Below are positions 42,482 to 49,176 of a stretch of DNA of 64,000 nt, in pieces. The position numbers were made by a program, and so were the translations under genes. The DNA comes from Streptomyces sp. AC512_CC834 (GTDB lineage Bacteria; Actinomycetota; Actinomycetes; Streptomycetales; Streptomycetaceae): NCBI RefSeq assembly GCF_019049325.1, contig NZ_JAGMUO010000065.1, positions 762,274 to 826,273 on the forward strand, in the 5' to 3' direction. The notes beneath the pieces were generated by a model. It ran no database searches, was not told the origin of the DNA, and saw only the letters and a list, made by a program, of their open reading frames with translations. How positions within the stretch are numbered: the first letter of the stretch is position 1; each line of letters begins with the position of its first letter.

Positions 42482-43869
42482 CCGACCTCACCGACAACAC
42501 CGCCGACAACACCGTCGGCAACACCGCAGGCGCCGACGCCGGCGAGGCGGCCGCGGACGCCGAGCGGCTGCGTGAGCGGGCCCTGGCCACGCTCGTCACG
42601 GCCCGGGAGCGCACCACCCTGCTGACGAGCTGTGTGGAGGGCCCGGACCTGACCGGCCAGGTGTCGCCGCTGATGTCCCCGCTGGTGTGGGACCTGGCGC
42701 ACATCGGCAACCAGGAGGAGCAGTGGCTGCTGCGCGCGGTGGGCGGGCAGGAGGCGATACGGCCGGAGATAGACAGCCTGTACGACGCCTTCGAGCATCC
42801 CCGCTCCCAGCGGCCCGCCCTGCCGCTGCTGGCGCCGGCCGAGGCCCGCCGGTACGCGGCCGACGTGCGCGGACGGGCCCTGGACGTGCTGGAGAGCACC
42901 GCGTTCGACGGGACGCGCGGCGGGACCCGGCTGACCGAGGCGGGCTTCGCCTTCGGAATGATCGCCCAGCATGAGCAGCAGCACGACGAGACGATGCTGA
43001 TCACGCATCAGCTCCGCCGGGGCCCGCAGGCCCTGACCGCCCCCGATCCGGACCCCGTGCCGCTGTTCACCGGCCCGGCGGAGGTCCTGGTGCCGGGCGG
43101 CCCGTTCACGATGGGCACGTCGTCCGAGCCGTGGGCGCTGGACAACGAACGCCCCGCGCACCGGCGGGAGGTGGCGCCGTTCTTCCTCGACACCACACCG
43201 GTGACCAATGGCGCCTACCGGGCGTTCATGGACGACGGCGGCTACGAGGACCCGCGCTGGTGGACACCCGAGGGCTGGGACCACATCCGCCGGCACTCCG
43301 TCACCGCCCCGCTGTTCTGGCGCCGCGACGGCGGGCAGTGGCTGCGGCGCCGGTTCGGTGTCACCGAGGCGGTGCCGGCCGACGAGCCGGTGGTGCACGT
43401 GTGCTGGTACGAGGCCGACGCCTGGGCCCGCTGGGCCGGCCGCCGGCTGCCCACCGAGGCCGAGTGGGAGAAGGCCGCCCGGTACGACCCGGCGGGCGGG
43501 CGCGCGACCCGCTACCCGTGGGGCGACGCGGACCCGGGCCCGGAGCACGCCAACCTCGGCCAGCGGCACCTGCGCCCCGCGCCCGCGGGCAGCTACCCGG
43601 CCGGGGAGTCGCCGCTCGGCGTACGGCAGTTGATCGGCGACGTCTGGGAGTGGACGTCGAGCGACTTCGCCCCGTACCCGGGCTTCAGGGCGTTCCCGTA
43701 CAAGGAGTACTCGGAGGTGTTCTTCGGCCCCGAGTACAAGGTGCTGCGCGGCGGTTCCTTCGCCGTGGACGCGGTGGCCTGCCGGGGCACCTTCCGCAAC
43801 TGGGACTATCCGGTCCGGCGGCAGATCTTCTCCGGGTTCCGCACCGCACGGTCGGCGGAGGTCGCCTGA
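42478..43869 (+). CDS. egtB: EgtB, sulfoxide synthase
   Basis: This 463-residue nonheme-iron enzyme joins hercynine (trimethylhistidine) and gamma-glutamylcysteine with O2. The DinB-like N-terminal domain has the iron-binding HX3HXE motif in AQHEQQHDETML, with DLAHIGNQEEQWLL. The C-terminal formylglycine-generating-like domain has TMGTSSEPWALDNERPAHR, RLPTEAEWEKAARYDP and GNVWEWT-like DVWEWTSSDF, GFRTA. A low-complexity N-terminal stretch of Asp/Asn/Thr repeats precedes the fold. It overlaps egtA by four bases. Confidence 0.95.
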   Translation: MTDLTDNTADNTVGNTAGADAGEAAADAERLRERALATLVTARERTTLLTSCVEGPDLTGQVSPLMSPLVWDLAHIGNQEEQWLLRAVGGQEAIRPEIDSLYDAFEHPRSQRPALPLLAPAEARRYAADVRGRALDVLESTAFDGTRGGTRLTEAGFAFGMIAQHEQQHDETMLITHQLRRGPQALTAPDPDPVPLFTGPAEVLVPGGPFTMGTSSEPWALDNERPAHRREVAPFFLDTTPVTNGAYRAFMDDGGYEDPRWWTPEGWDHIRRHSVTAPLFWRRDGGQWLRRRFGVTEAVPADEPVVHVCWYEADAWARWAGRRLPTEAEWEKAARYDPAGGRATRYPWGDADPGPEHANLGQRHLRPAPAGSYPAGESPLGVRQLIGDVWEWTSSDFAPYPGFRAFPYKEYSEVFFGPEYKVLRGGSFAVDAVACRGTFRNWDYPVRRQIFSGFRTARSAEVA

Positions 43870-44681
43870 TGTGCCGTCACCTGGCCTATGTGGGACCGCC
43901 ACAGACGCTCGGGCGGCTCCTCGTGACGCCGCCGCACGGCCTGTACCGCCAGTCCTGGGCGCCCCGGCACCAGCGGTACGGCACGGTCAACGCCGACGGG
44001 TTCGGCGTCGGCTGGTACGCCGAGGGCGACCCGGTACCGGCCCGTTACCGCCGGGCCGGGCCGATCTGGGCGGACCAGTCCTTCGCCGACCTGGCCCGGG
44101 TCGTGCGCACCGGCGCCCTGCTCGCCGCCGTACGGGACGCGACGCTCTCGGGCGCCGACGCGGAGGCCGCGGCGGCGCCGTTCGCCACGGGGGCCTGGCT
44201 GTTCAGCCACAACGGCGCGGTGGCCGGCTGGCCCGGGTCGCTCGCGTCGGTGGCGGCGACGCTGCCGCCCGAGGACCTGCTCTCGCTGGAGGCCCGCAAC
44301 GACTCGGCGCTCGTGTGGGCGCTGGTGCTTGCCCGGCTCCGCGCCGGCGACGACGCGGGCCGGGCGCTGGCCGAGACGGCGGTGGAGGTCGCCGCGGCGG
44401 CCCCCGCCTCCCGGCTCAACCTGCTGCTCACCAGCGGCGCCACCATCACCGCCACCACCTGGGGCGACACCCTGTGGTACCTCTCCCGTCCGGACGGCGG
44501 CACGGTCGTCGCCTCGGAGCCCTACGACGACGACCCGCGCTGGCAGGAGGTCCCCGACCGCACCCTGCTCGCGGCGAGCGGCACGGACGTGCAGCTCACC
44601 CCGCTCAAGGACCCGGGCACCACCGCCCCGGGGCCCGGTCCGACCGACGCTTTCGTCTCGCCGAAGGAGACCCGCACGTGA
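43869..44681 (+). CDS. egtC: EgtC, glutamine amidotransferase-type hydrolase
   Basis: This 270-residue class II amidotransferase has the catalytic Cys2 (MCRHLAYVG) released after Met removal, and NADGFGVGWYAE and FSHNGAVAGWPGS of the glutaminase fold. It removes the glutamyl group from gamma-glutamyl hercynylcysteine sulfoxide. Start ATG 43869 shares its A with the preceding TGA stop of egtB. Confidence 0.95.
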   Translation: MCRHLAYVGPPQTLGRLLVTPPHGLYRQSWAPRHQRYGTVNADGFGVGWYAEGDPVPARYRRAGPIWADQSFADLARVVRTGALLAAVRDATLSGADAEAAAAPFATGAWLFSHNGAVAGWPGSLASVAATLPPEDLLSLEARNDSALVWALVLARLRAGDDAGRALAETAVEVAAAAPASRLNLLLTSGATITATTWGDTLWYLSRPDGGTVVASEPYDDDPRWQEVPDRTLLAASGTDVQLTPLKDPGTTAPGPGPTDAFVSPKETRT

Positions 44682-45649
44682 GCCCATTCCGCCTGACCCG
44701 GACGCTGCCCGAGGACGCCACGGACGCCGCCCTGCGCGCCGACGTCCTGGCGGGCCTGACGGACACGCCCAAGTGGCTGCCGCCGAAGTGGTTCTACGAC
44801 GCGCGGGGCAGCGAGCTGTTCGAGGCGATCACCGCGCTGCCCGAGTACTACCCGACCCGGGCCGAGCGGGAGATCCTCGTCGACCGGGCCGGCGAGATCG
44901 CGGCGGCGACCGGGGCCCGGACGCTGGTGGAGCTGGGCTCCGGCTCCTCGGAGAAGACGCGCGTCCTGCTCGACGCGCTGACCGGGCTGACGGGGCTCAC
45001 CGGCTATGTGCCGGTCGACGTCAGCGAGAGCGCCCTGACCCAGGCCGGGCAGGCGCTCGTCGCCGAGCGGCCAGACCTCCAGGTGCACGCGCTGATCGCC
45101 GACTTCACCGGGGGGCTGACGCTGCCCGACACGCCGGGGCCCCGGCTGGTGGCGTTCCTCGGCGGCACCATCGGCAACCTACTGCCCGAGGAGCGCGCCG
45201 CGTTCCTGACCGCCGTCCGCGCCCTGCTCGCCCCGGGCGACGCCCTGCTGCTGGGCACGGACCTGGTCAAGGACGAGGGGGTGCTGGTCCGGGCGTACGA
45301 CGACGCGGCCGGGGTGACGGGCGAGTTCAACAAGAACGTGCTGTCCGTGCTGAACCGTGAGCTGGAGGCCGACTTCGAGCCCGCGGCCTTCGAGCACGTG
45401 GCGCGGTGGAACGCCGAACGGGAGTGGATCGAGATGCGGCTGCGCTCGCGCACCGCGCAGACGGTCAAGGTCCAGGCGCTCGACCTGGCCGTGGACTTCG
45501 CGGACGGGGAGGAGTTGCGTACCGAGGTGTCCGCGAAGTTCCGGCGGGAGGGCGTACGGGCCGAACTGGGGGCGGCCGGACTGGACCTGACCCACTGGTG
45601 GACGGACGGCGAGGCCCGTTTCGCACTGTCGCTGAGCGTGGCGCGCTGA
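44678..45649 (+). CDS. egtD: EgtD, histidine N-alpha-methyltransferase
   Basis: This 323-residue SAM-dependent enzyme converts histidine to hercynine in three methylations. Features are PPKWFYDARGSELFEAITAL with the conserved Tyr, the SAM motif TLVELGSGSSEKTRVLLDAL, and FLGGTIGNLLPEERAAFL. The C-terminal histidine-binding region includes FNKNVLSVLNRELEADFE. Start GTG 44678 overlaps egtC by four bases, with GAAGGAGA upstream. Its last codons lie in a 28-bp tandem repeat. No egtE (C-S lyase) follows, so the last step must come from elsewhere. Confidence 0.95.
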   Translation: MSPFRLTRTLPEDATDAALRADVLAGLTDTPKWLPPKWFYDARGSELFEAITALPEYYPTRAEREILVDRAGEIAAATGARTLVELGSGSSEKTRVLLDALTGLTGLTGYVPVDVSESALTQAGQALVAERPDLQVHALIADFTGGLTLPDTPGPRLVAFLGGTIGNLLPEERAAFLTAVRALLAPGDALLLGTDLVKDEGVLVRAYDDAAGVTGEFNKNVLSVLNRELEADFEPAAFEHVARWNAEREWIEMRLRSRTAQTVKVQALDLAVDFADGEELRTEVSAKFRREGVRAELGAAGLDLTHWWTDGEARFALSLSVAR

Positions 45650-45714
45650 GCGAGGCGGGCTGAGCGTGGCGCACTGAGCGAGGCGGGCTGAGCCATGGGG
45701 CGCTCAGCGAGGCG
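45631..45714. repeat. 28-bp tandem repeat crossing the egtD stop codon
   Basis: Copy 1 (45631-45658) and copy 2 (45659-45686) of gctgagcgtggcgcgctgag+cgaggcgg differ at one base; a degenerate third copy ends near 45714. The first copy contains the egtD stop (45647-45649), so the array extends downstream from the last codons. Confidence 0.85.
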
Positions 45715-45732
45715 CGCCGAAGACGGCGCGCC
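45711..45732. terminator. hairpin terminator between egtD and the sugar-binding gene
   Basis: An 8-bp perfect stem GGCGCGCC (45711-45718) / GGCGCGCC (45725-45732) with a 6-nt loop GAAGAC lies between two convergent stop codons (45649 and 45752). Confidence 0.75.
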
Positions 45733-45751
45733 GGGCCCGGGCCTCGGGTGG

Positions 45752-47020
45752 TCAGCGCGCGTTGACGTCCAGCAGTTCGGTGATGCGGTCGGAGGCCCGT
45801 TGGGCCTCCGACTCCGCGTCCGCCCCGGTGAGCACCTTCGTCATGTACTCCTTGATCGGGTTGTCGGCCTCGACCGCGGCCCACCGCGGCGTACCGGGGG
45901 TCGCGCGGCCCTGTGCGGCGCCGGCCGCCATGGCTTCGCTCCCCTCGTCGCCCGCGACCGCCTTGGCGAGCGACTTCTTGTTGGGGACGTAGTTCATGGT
46001 GCGGGCCAGGTCGGTGTTCCACTTGGTGCCCACGAGCGCCTCGACCACGGCGAGCGCACCGTCCCGTTGGTCGGTGTTCTTCGGGACGACGAGGTCCGAG
46101 CCGCCGGTGAAGACGGCGCCGGGCTTGTCGGCGCTCTTGCCGGGCACGGGGAAGAAGCCGAGTTCGCCCTTGAGTTCGGGGTTCTCGTCCACGATGGACT
46201 GGGCGAGGCCCGGCACCGCGACGATCTGCGCGACCTCTCCGTTCGCGAACACCCCGGACTGCGGCGGGTGTTCCTCGTCGGCGTCGAGCGGGCCGTCGCC
46301 CAGGGCCTGGAGCTCGCGGTAGAAGTCCATGCCGCGCAGGGCCGCCTCGGAGTCCAGGGCGCCCGTCCAGGTGCCGCCCTCGCCGTCCTGGGTGGCCAGC
46401 TCGCCGCCCTCGTCCCAGATGAAGCCGGAGAGCGTGTACCAGTCCTGTCCGGCCAGGTAGATGCCCTGGTCGCCGCCCTTGTCCAGTTTCTTCGTGGCGG
46501 TGAGCCACTCCTCGCGGGTGCGGGGCGGCTCCTTGACGCCGGCCTGCTCGAAGAGATCCTTGCGGTAGATGACCACGCGGTTGGCGGCGTACCAGGGGAT
46601 GCCGAACTGCTGGGACATCCACTGCCCGGGTTCGGCGAGGCCCGGCAGCCAGTCGCGGATGCCCCAGTCGCGCATCGACTCCAGCGTCAGGTCCTGGAGC
46701 CGGCCGCCCTCCGCGTACTGTGGGACCTGTGTGTTGCCGACCTCGATGACGTCGGGTCCGTCCGTGCCGTCGGCCTTCAGCGCACTCTGCACCTTGTCGC
46801 CGATTCCGGTCCACTCCTGGATGCGGATGTCCAGGTCGAGGTCGGGATGGTCGGCCTCGAAGCCCTCGGTGAACCGCTTCAGGAAGTCCTGCGAGGCGCT
46901 GTCCTTCATCAGCCACAGGGTGACGGTGCTTCGCTCGCCCCCGCCGTCCTGCGAGATGAGGCCGCAGCCGCTGACCAGGGAGGCGGACACACAGACAAGG
47001 GCGAGGAGGCGACGTCTCAC
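45752..47020 (-). CDS. ABC transporter sugar-binding lipoprotein
   Basis: This 422-residue extracellular solute-binding protein of family 1 has a lipobox LVSGC at residues 15-19, giving a diacylglyceryl-Cys anchor. The mature part has TVTLWLMKDSASQDFLKRFT, VIEVGNTQVPQYAEGG and VNGGSD-like AVFTGGSDLVVPKN, typical of maltose/oligosaccharide binders. No permease or ATPase genes adjoin, so it is an orphan. The start is GTG 47020 with GAAGGA 8 nt upstream. The TTGGTA-TG-TACCAA element 113 bp upstream may be its operator. Confidence 0.88.
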   Translation of the reverse strand: MRRRLLALVCVSASLVSGCGLISQDGGGERSTVTLWLMKDSASQDFLKRFTEGFEADHPDLDLDIRIQEWTGIGDKVQSALKADGTDGPDVIEVGNTQVPQYAEGGRLQDLTLESMRDWGIRDWLPGLAEPGQWMSQQFGIPWYAANRVVIYRKDLFEQAGVKEPPRTREEWLTATKKLDKGGDQGIYLAGQDWYTLSGFIWDEGGELATQDGEGGTWTGALDSEAALRGMDFYRELQALGDGPLDADEEHPPQSGVFANGEVAQIVAVPGLAQSIVDENPELKGELGFFPVPGKSADKPGAVFTGGSDLVVPKNTDQRDGALAVVEALVGTKWNTDLARTMNYVPNKKSLAKAVAGDEGSEAMAAGAAQGRATPGTPRWAAVEADNPIKEYMTKVLTGADAESEAQRASDRITELLDVNAR

Positions 47021-47132
47021 GAGGGGTCCTTCTGACTGACGAACAGAGGGTGGAGGCAGGAGTGTCCTGCGCACGCGAAGGGAGACCCGACGTGGGGGGA
47101 CGAGCCCGAGGCTCGAACGGGTGTATGGGATT

Positions 47133-47146
47133 TTGGTATGTACCAA
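47133..47146. promoter_or_regulatory. palindromic element upstream of sugar-binding lipoprotein
   Basis: TTGGTA-TG-TACCAA is a 6-bp perfect inverted repeat with 2-nt spacer, lying in an AT-rich patch. Its shape (TGGT...ACCA) is similar to GntR/HutC-family operators such as DasR sites, but the central bases differ. It lies between the lipoprotein start (47020) and the divergent dodecin gene (47272), so it could control either. Confidence 0.45.
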
Positions 47147-47271
47147 TGAGAAGGTCAAGGGGGTGACGGACGGTTGCCCCCCGGAGGGCCGATGCCTCGC
47201 GCTCCGTCCCGACTTGGGGCACGGTGGAGTGACGCACGACACACCGCTGCCCCGCGGAAGGGAGCGCCCGC

Positions 47272-47487
47272 ATGTCGAACCACACCTACCGCGTCACCGA
47301 GGTCGTCGGCACCTCGCCCGACGGTGTCGACCAGGCCGTCAGCAACGCCATCACCCGCGCCTCGCGGACCCTGCGCAACCTGGACTGGTTCGAGGTGACC
47401 CAGGTGCGCGGCCAGATCGAGGAAGGCGAGGTCGCGCACTGGCAGGTCGGTCTGAAGCTCGGCTTCCGCCTGGAGGAGTCGGACTGA
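47272..47487 (+). CDS. dodecin family flavin-binding protein
   Basis: This 71-residue protein has the dodecin fold: TYRVTEVVGTSPDGVDQAV, then AITRASRTLRNLDWFEVTQV and a final strand VGLKLGFRLE. Dodecins form dodecamers that store flavins or protect against photochemistry; the tryptophan in LDWFEV stacks on the flavin. Start ATG 47272 with GAAGGGAG upstream. It is monocistronic. Confidence 0.93.
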   Translation: MSNHTYRVTEVVGTSPDGVDQAVSNAITRASRTLRNLDWFEVTQVRGQIEEGEVAHWQVGLKLGFRLEESD

Positions 47488-47496
47488 CGCCCCCAC

Positions 47497-47576
47497 CTCC
47501 CTCCAGTGCGGCCTCCCTCCAGTGCGGCCTCCCTCCAGTGCCGCCTCCCTCAGGTACGACCTCCCTCAGGTACGGC
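47497..47576. repeat. 16-bp tandem repeat (5 copies) ending in the HAD gene stop
   Basis: Five copies of ctccctccagtgcggc-like units lie at 47497-47512, 47513-47528, 47529-47544, 47545-47560 and 47561-47576. The last copies vary (caggtacga). The fifth contains the stop codon of the convergent HAD gene (47566-47568). Confidence 0.88.
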
Positions 47577-48057
47577 CCTCGCGCTCCTGCGCCGCGCGCA
47601 GCTCGGCCGACCGGGCCGCCCAGCGCGCCCTCAGGACGGTGAATCCGGCACGTTCGGCGTCGTCGCAGACCAGCTCGTCGTCGTCCACCAGGACCCGTAC
47701 CTCGCGGGTGCGCGCGAGGCGCCGCAGGATCTCCAGCTTGGTGCGCCGGGCGGGCCTGCGGTCCGCGTTGCCGCGCATGTGCACGGCTCCTTCCGGCAGG
47801 CCGTGGGCGGCCAGCCAGTCGAGGGTGTCGCGGCGGCAGCGCTCGGGCCGTCCGGTCAGATAGACGATCTCGCACTCCTCGGCGCTCTCCCGCACCAGCG
47901 CCACGCCTTCCACGAACGGCGGATCGTGCGGCGCGGCGGCGAAGAAGGCGTCCCAGTGACGCGGCCGGCGCTCCAGGAACCGCTGCCGGTGCGCGGTGTC
48001 GGCGAGGGTGTTGTCCAGGTCGAACACGGCCACCGGGGGCCTGCTGCTGTCGCTCAC
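47566..48057 (-). CDS. HAD family hydrolase, polynucleotide kinase 3'-phosphatase-like
   Basis: This 163-residue HAD-fold phosphatase has motif I VFDLDNTLAD (catalytic Asp), motif II VYLTGRPERC, motif III lysine in ARRTKLEILRRLA, and motif IV VLVDDDELVCDDA. The size and the LTGR motif resemble the phosphatase half of T4 polynucleotide kinase-like proteins without the kinase half. The substrate is unknown. Start ATG 48057. Its C-terminus (AAQEREGRT) is formed by the edge of the 16-bp repeat. Confidence 0.87.
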   Translation of the reverse strand: MSDSSRPPVAVFDLDNTLADTAHRQRFLERRPRHWDAFFAAAPHDPPFVEGVALVRESAEECEIVYLTGRPERCRRDTLDWLAAHGLPEGAVHMRGNADRRPARRTKLEILRRLARTREVRVLVDDDELVCDDAERAGFTVLRARWAARSAELRAAQEREGRT

Positions 48058-48116
48058 CCGCCCACCCTAGAACGCGGTCCCGGGAATCTGTGCGGCGTGC
48101 GGGCGTTGAACCCCAT

Positions 48117-49136
48117 GTGACCTCACCCCTCGCCACCACCCGCTTCTCCGTCCTCGACCGCTCCCGCATCCGCTCGGGCCGCAGCGCCGGGGAGGCGCTG
48201 CGCGGCACCGTGGAGCTGGCGCGGGAGGCGGAGCGGCTCGGCTACCACCGGTTCTGGGTGGCGGAGCACCACGGCGTGCCCGGGGTGGCCGGATCGGCGC
48301 CGACCGTGCTGGCGGCCGCCGTGGCCGGTGCCACGAGCCGCATCCGCGTCGGCACCGGGGGCGTGATGCTGCCCAACCACCGGCCGCTGGTCGTCGCCGA
48401 GCAGTTCGGCGTGCTGGAGTCGCTCTTCCCCGGCCGGATCGACATGGGGCTCGGCCGCTCGGTGGGCTTCACCGACGGCGTACGCAGGGCGCTGGGCCGG
48501 GACAAGGACGACGCCGACGACTTCGACGCCCAACTGGCGGAGCTGCTCGGCTGGTTCCGGGGCACCTCGGCCACCGGCGCGCACGCGCGCCCCGCGGAGG
48601 GGCTGACCGTCCCGCCGTTCGTGCTGGCCATGGGCGAGGGCGCGGCCGTCGCCGCCCGCGCGGGCCTGCCGATGGTCATCGGGGACCTGCGCGACCGGGA
48701 CCGGATGCGCCGCGGCATCGACCGCTACCGCGCCGGGTTCCGCCCCTCCCGGTGGAGCGCGGAGCCGTACGTCGTCGTCTCCGGCACCGTCGCGGTGGCC
48801 GGTACGCCCGAGGAGGCCCGGCGGCTGCTGGTCCCGGAGGCGTGGTCCATGGCCCAAGCCCGCACCCGCGGGGCCTTCCCTCCCCTGCCCCCGGCCGAGG
48901 AGGTCGGGGCCCGGACGATGACCGTCAAGGAACGCGACCTGTACGAGGGCGGTCTCAGCGGCCACATCGCCGGTACGGAGGAGCAGGTCGCCGACGCGCT
49001 GGAGACGCTCGTGAAGGAGACGGGCGCACAGGAGGTCCTGGTCACCACCAGCACGTACGACCGCGCCGCGCTGCTCGACTCCTACCGGCGGCTCGCCCGC
49101 GTCACCGGTACGGGGCCGCTCGGCGCCCCGGCGTAG
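48117..49136 (+). CDS. LLM class flavin-dependent oxidoreductase (luciferase-like)
   Basis: This 339-residue luciferase-like monooxygenase contains LAREAERLGYHRFWVAEHHG and VGTGGVMLPNHRPLVVAEQF, with FPGRIDMGLGRSVG, in the TIM-barrel positions that bind FMN or F420. The pattern is of the MsnO8-like subgroup. Start GTG 48117 (MTSPLATTRF). The substrate is not inferable. It is 40 bp upstream of the UvrA-like gene in the same direction and could be cotranscribed. Confidence 0.88.
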   Translation: MTSPLATTRFSVLDRSRIRSGRSAGEALRGTVELAREAERLGYHRFWVAEHHGVPGVAGSAPTVLAAAVAGATSRIRVGTGGVMLPNHRPLVVAEQFGVLESLFPGRIDMGLGRSVGFTDGVRRALGRDKDDADDFDAQLAELLGWFRGTSATGAHARPAEGLTVPPFVLAMGEGAAVAARAGLPMVIGDLRDRDRMRRGIDRYRAGFRPSRWSAEPYVVVSGTVAVAGTPEEARRLLVPEAWSMAQARTRGAFPPLPPAEEVGARTMTVKERDLYEGGLSGHIAGTEEQVADALETLVKETGAQEVLVTTSTYDRAALLDSYRRLARVTGTGPLGAPA

Positions 49137-49176
49137 AATCGCGGGGTTTGTCCCACCCACCGTACGGAGCCCCGCG

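Noticed and set aside
47497..47576. CRISPR-like or regulatory iteron array
   Set aside because: Units of 16 bp abut without spacers and no replication gene is near; it is a minisatellite at gene ends.
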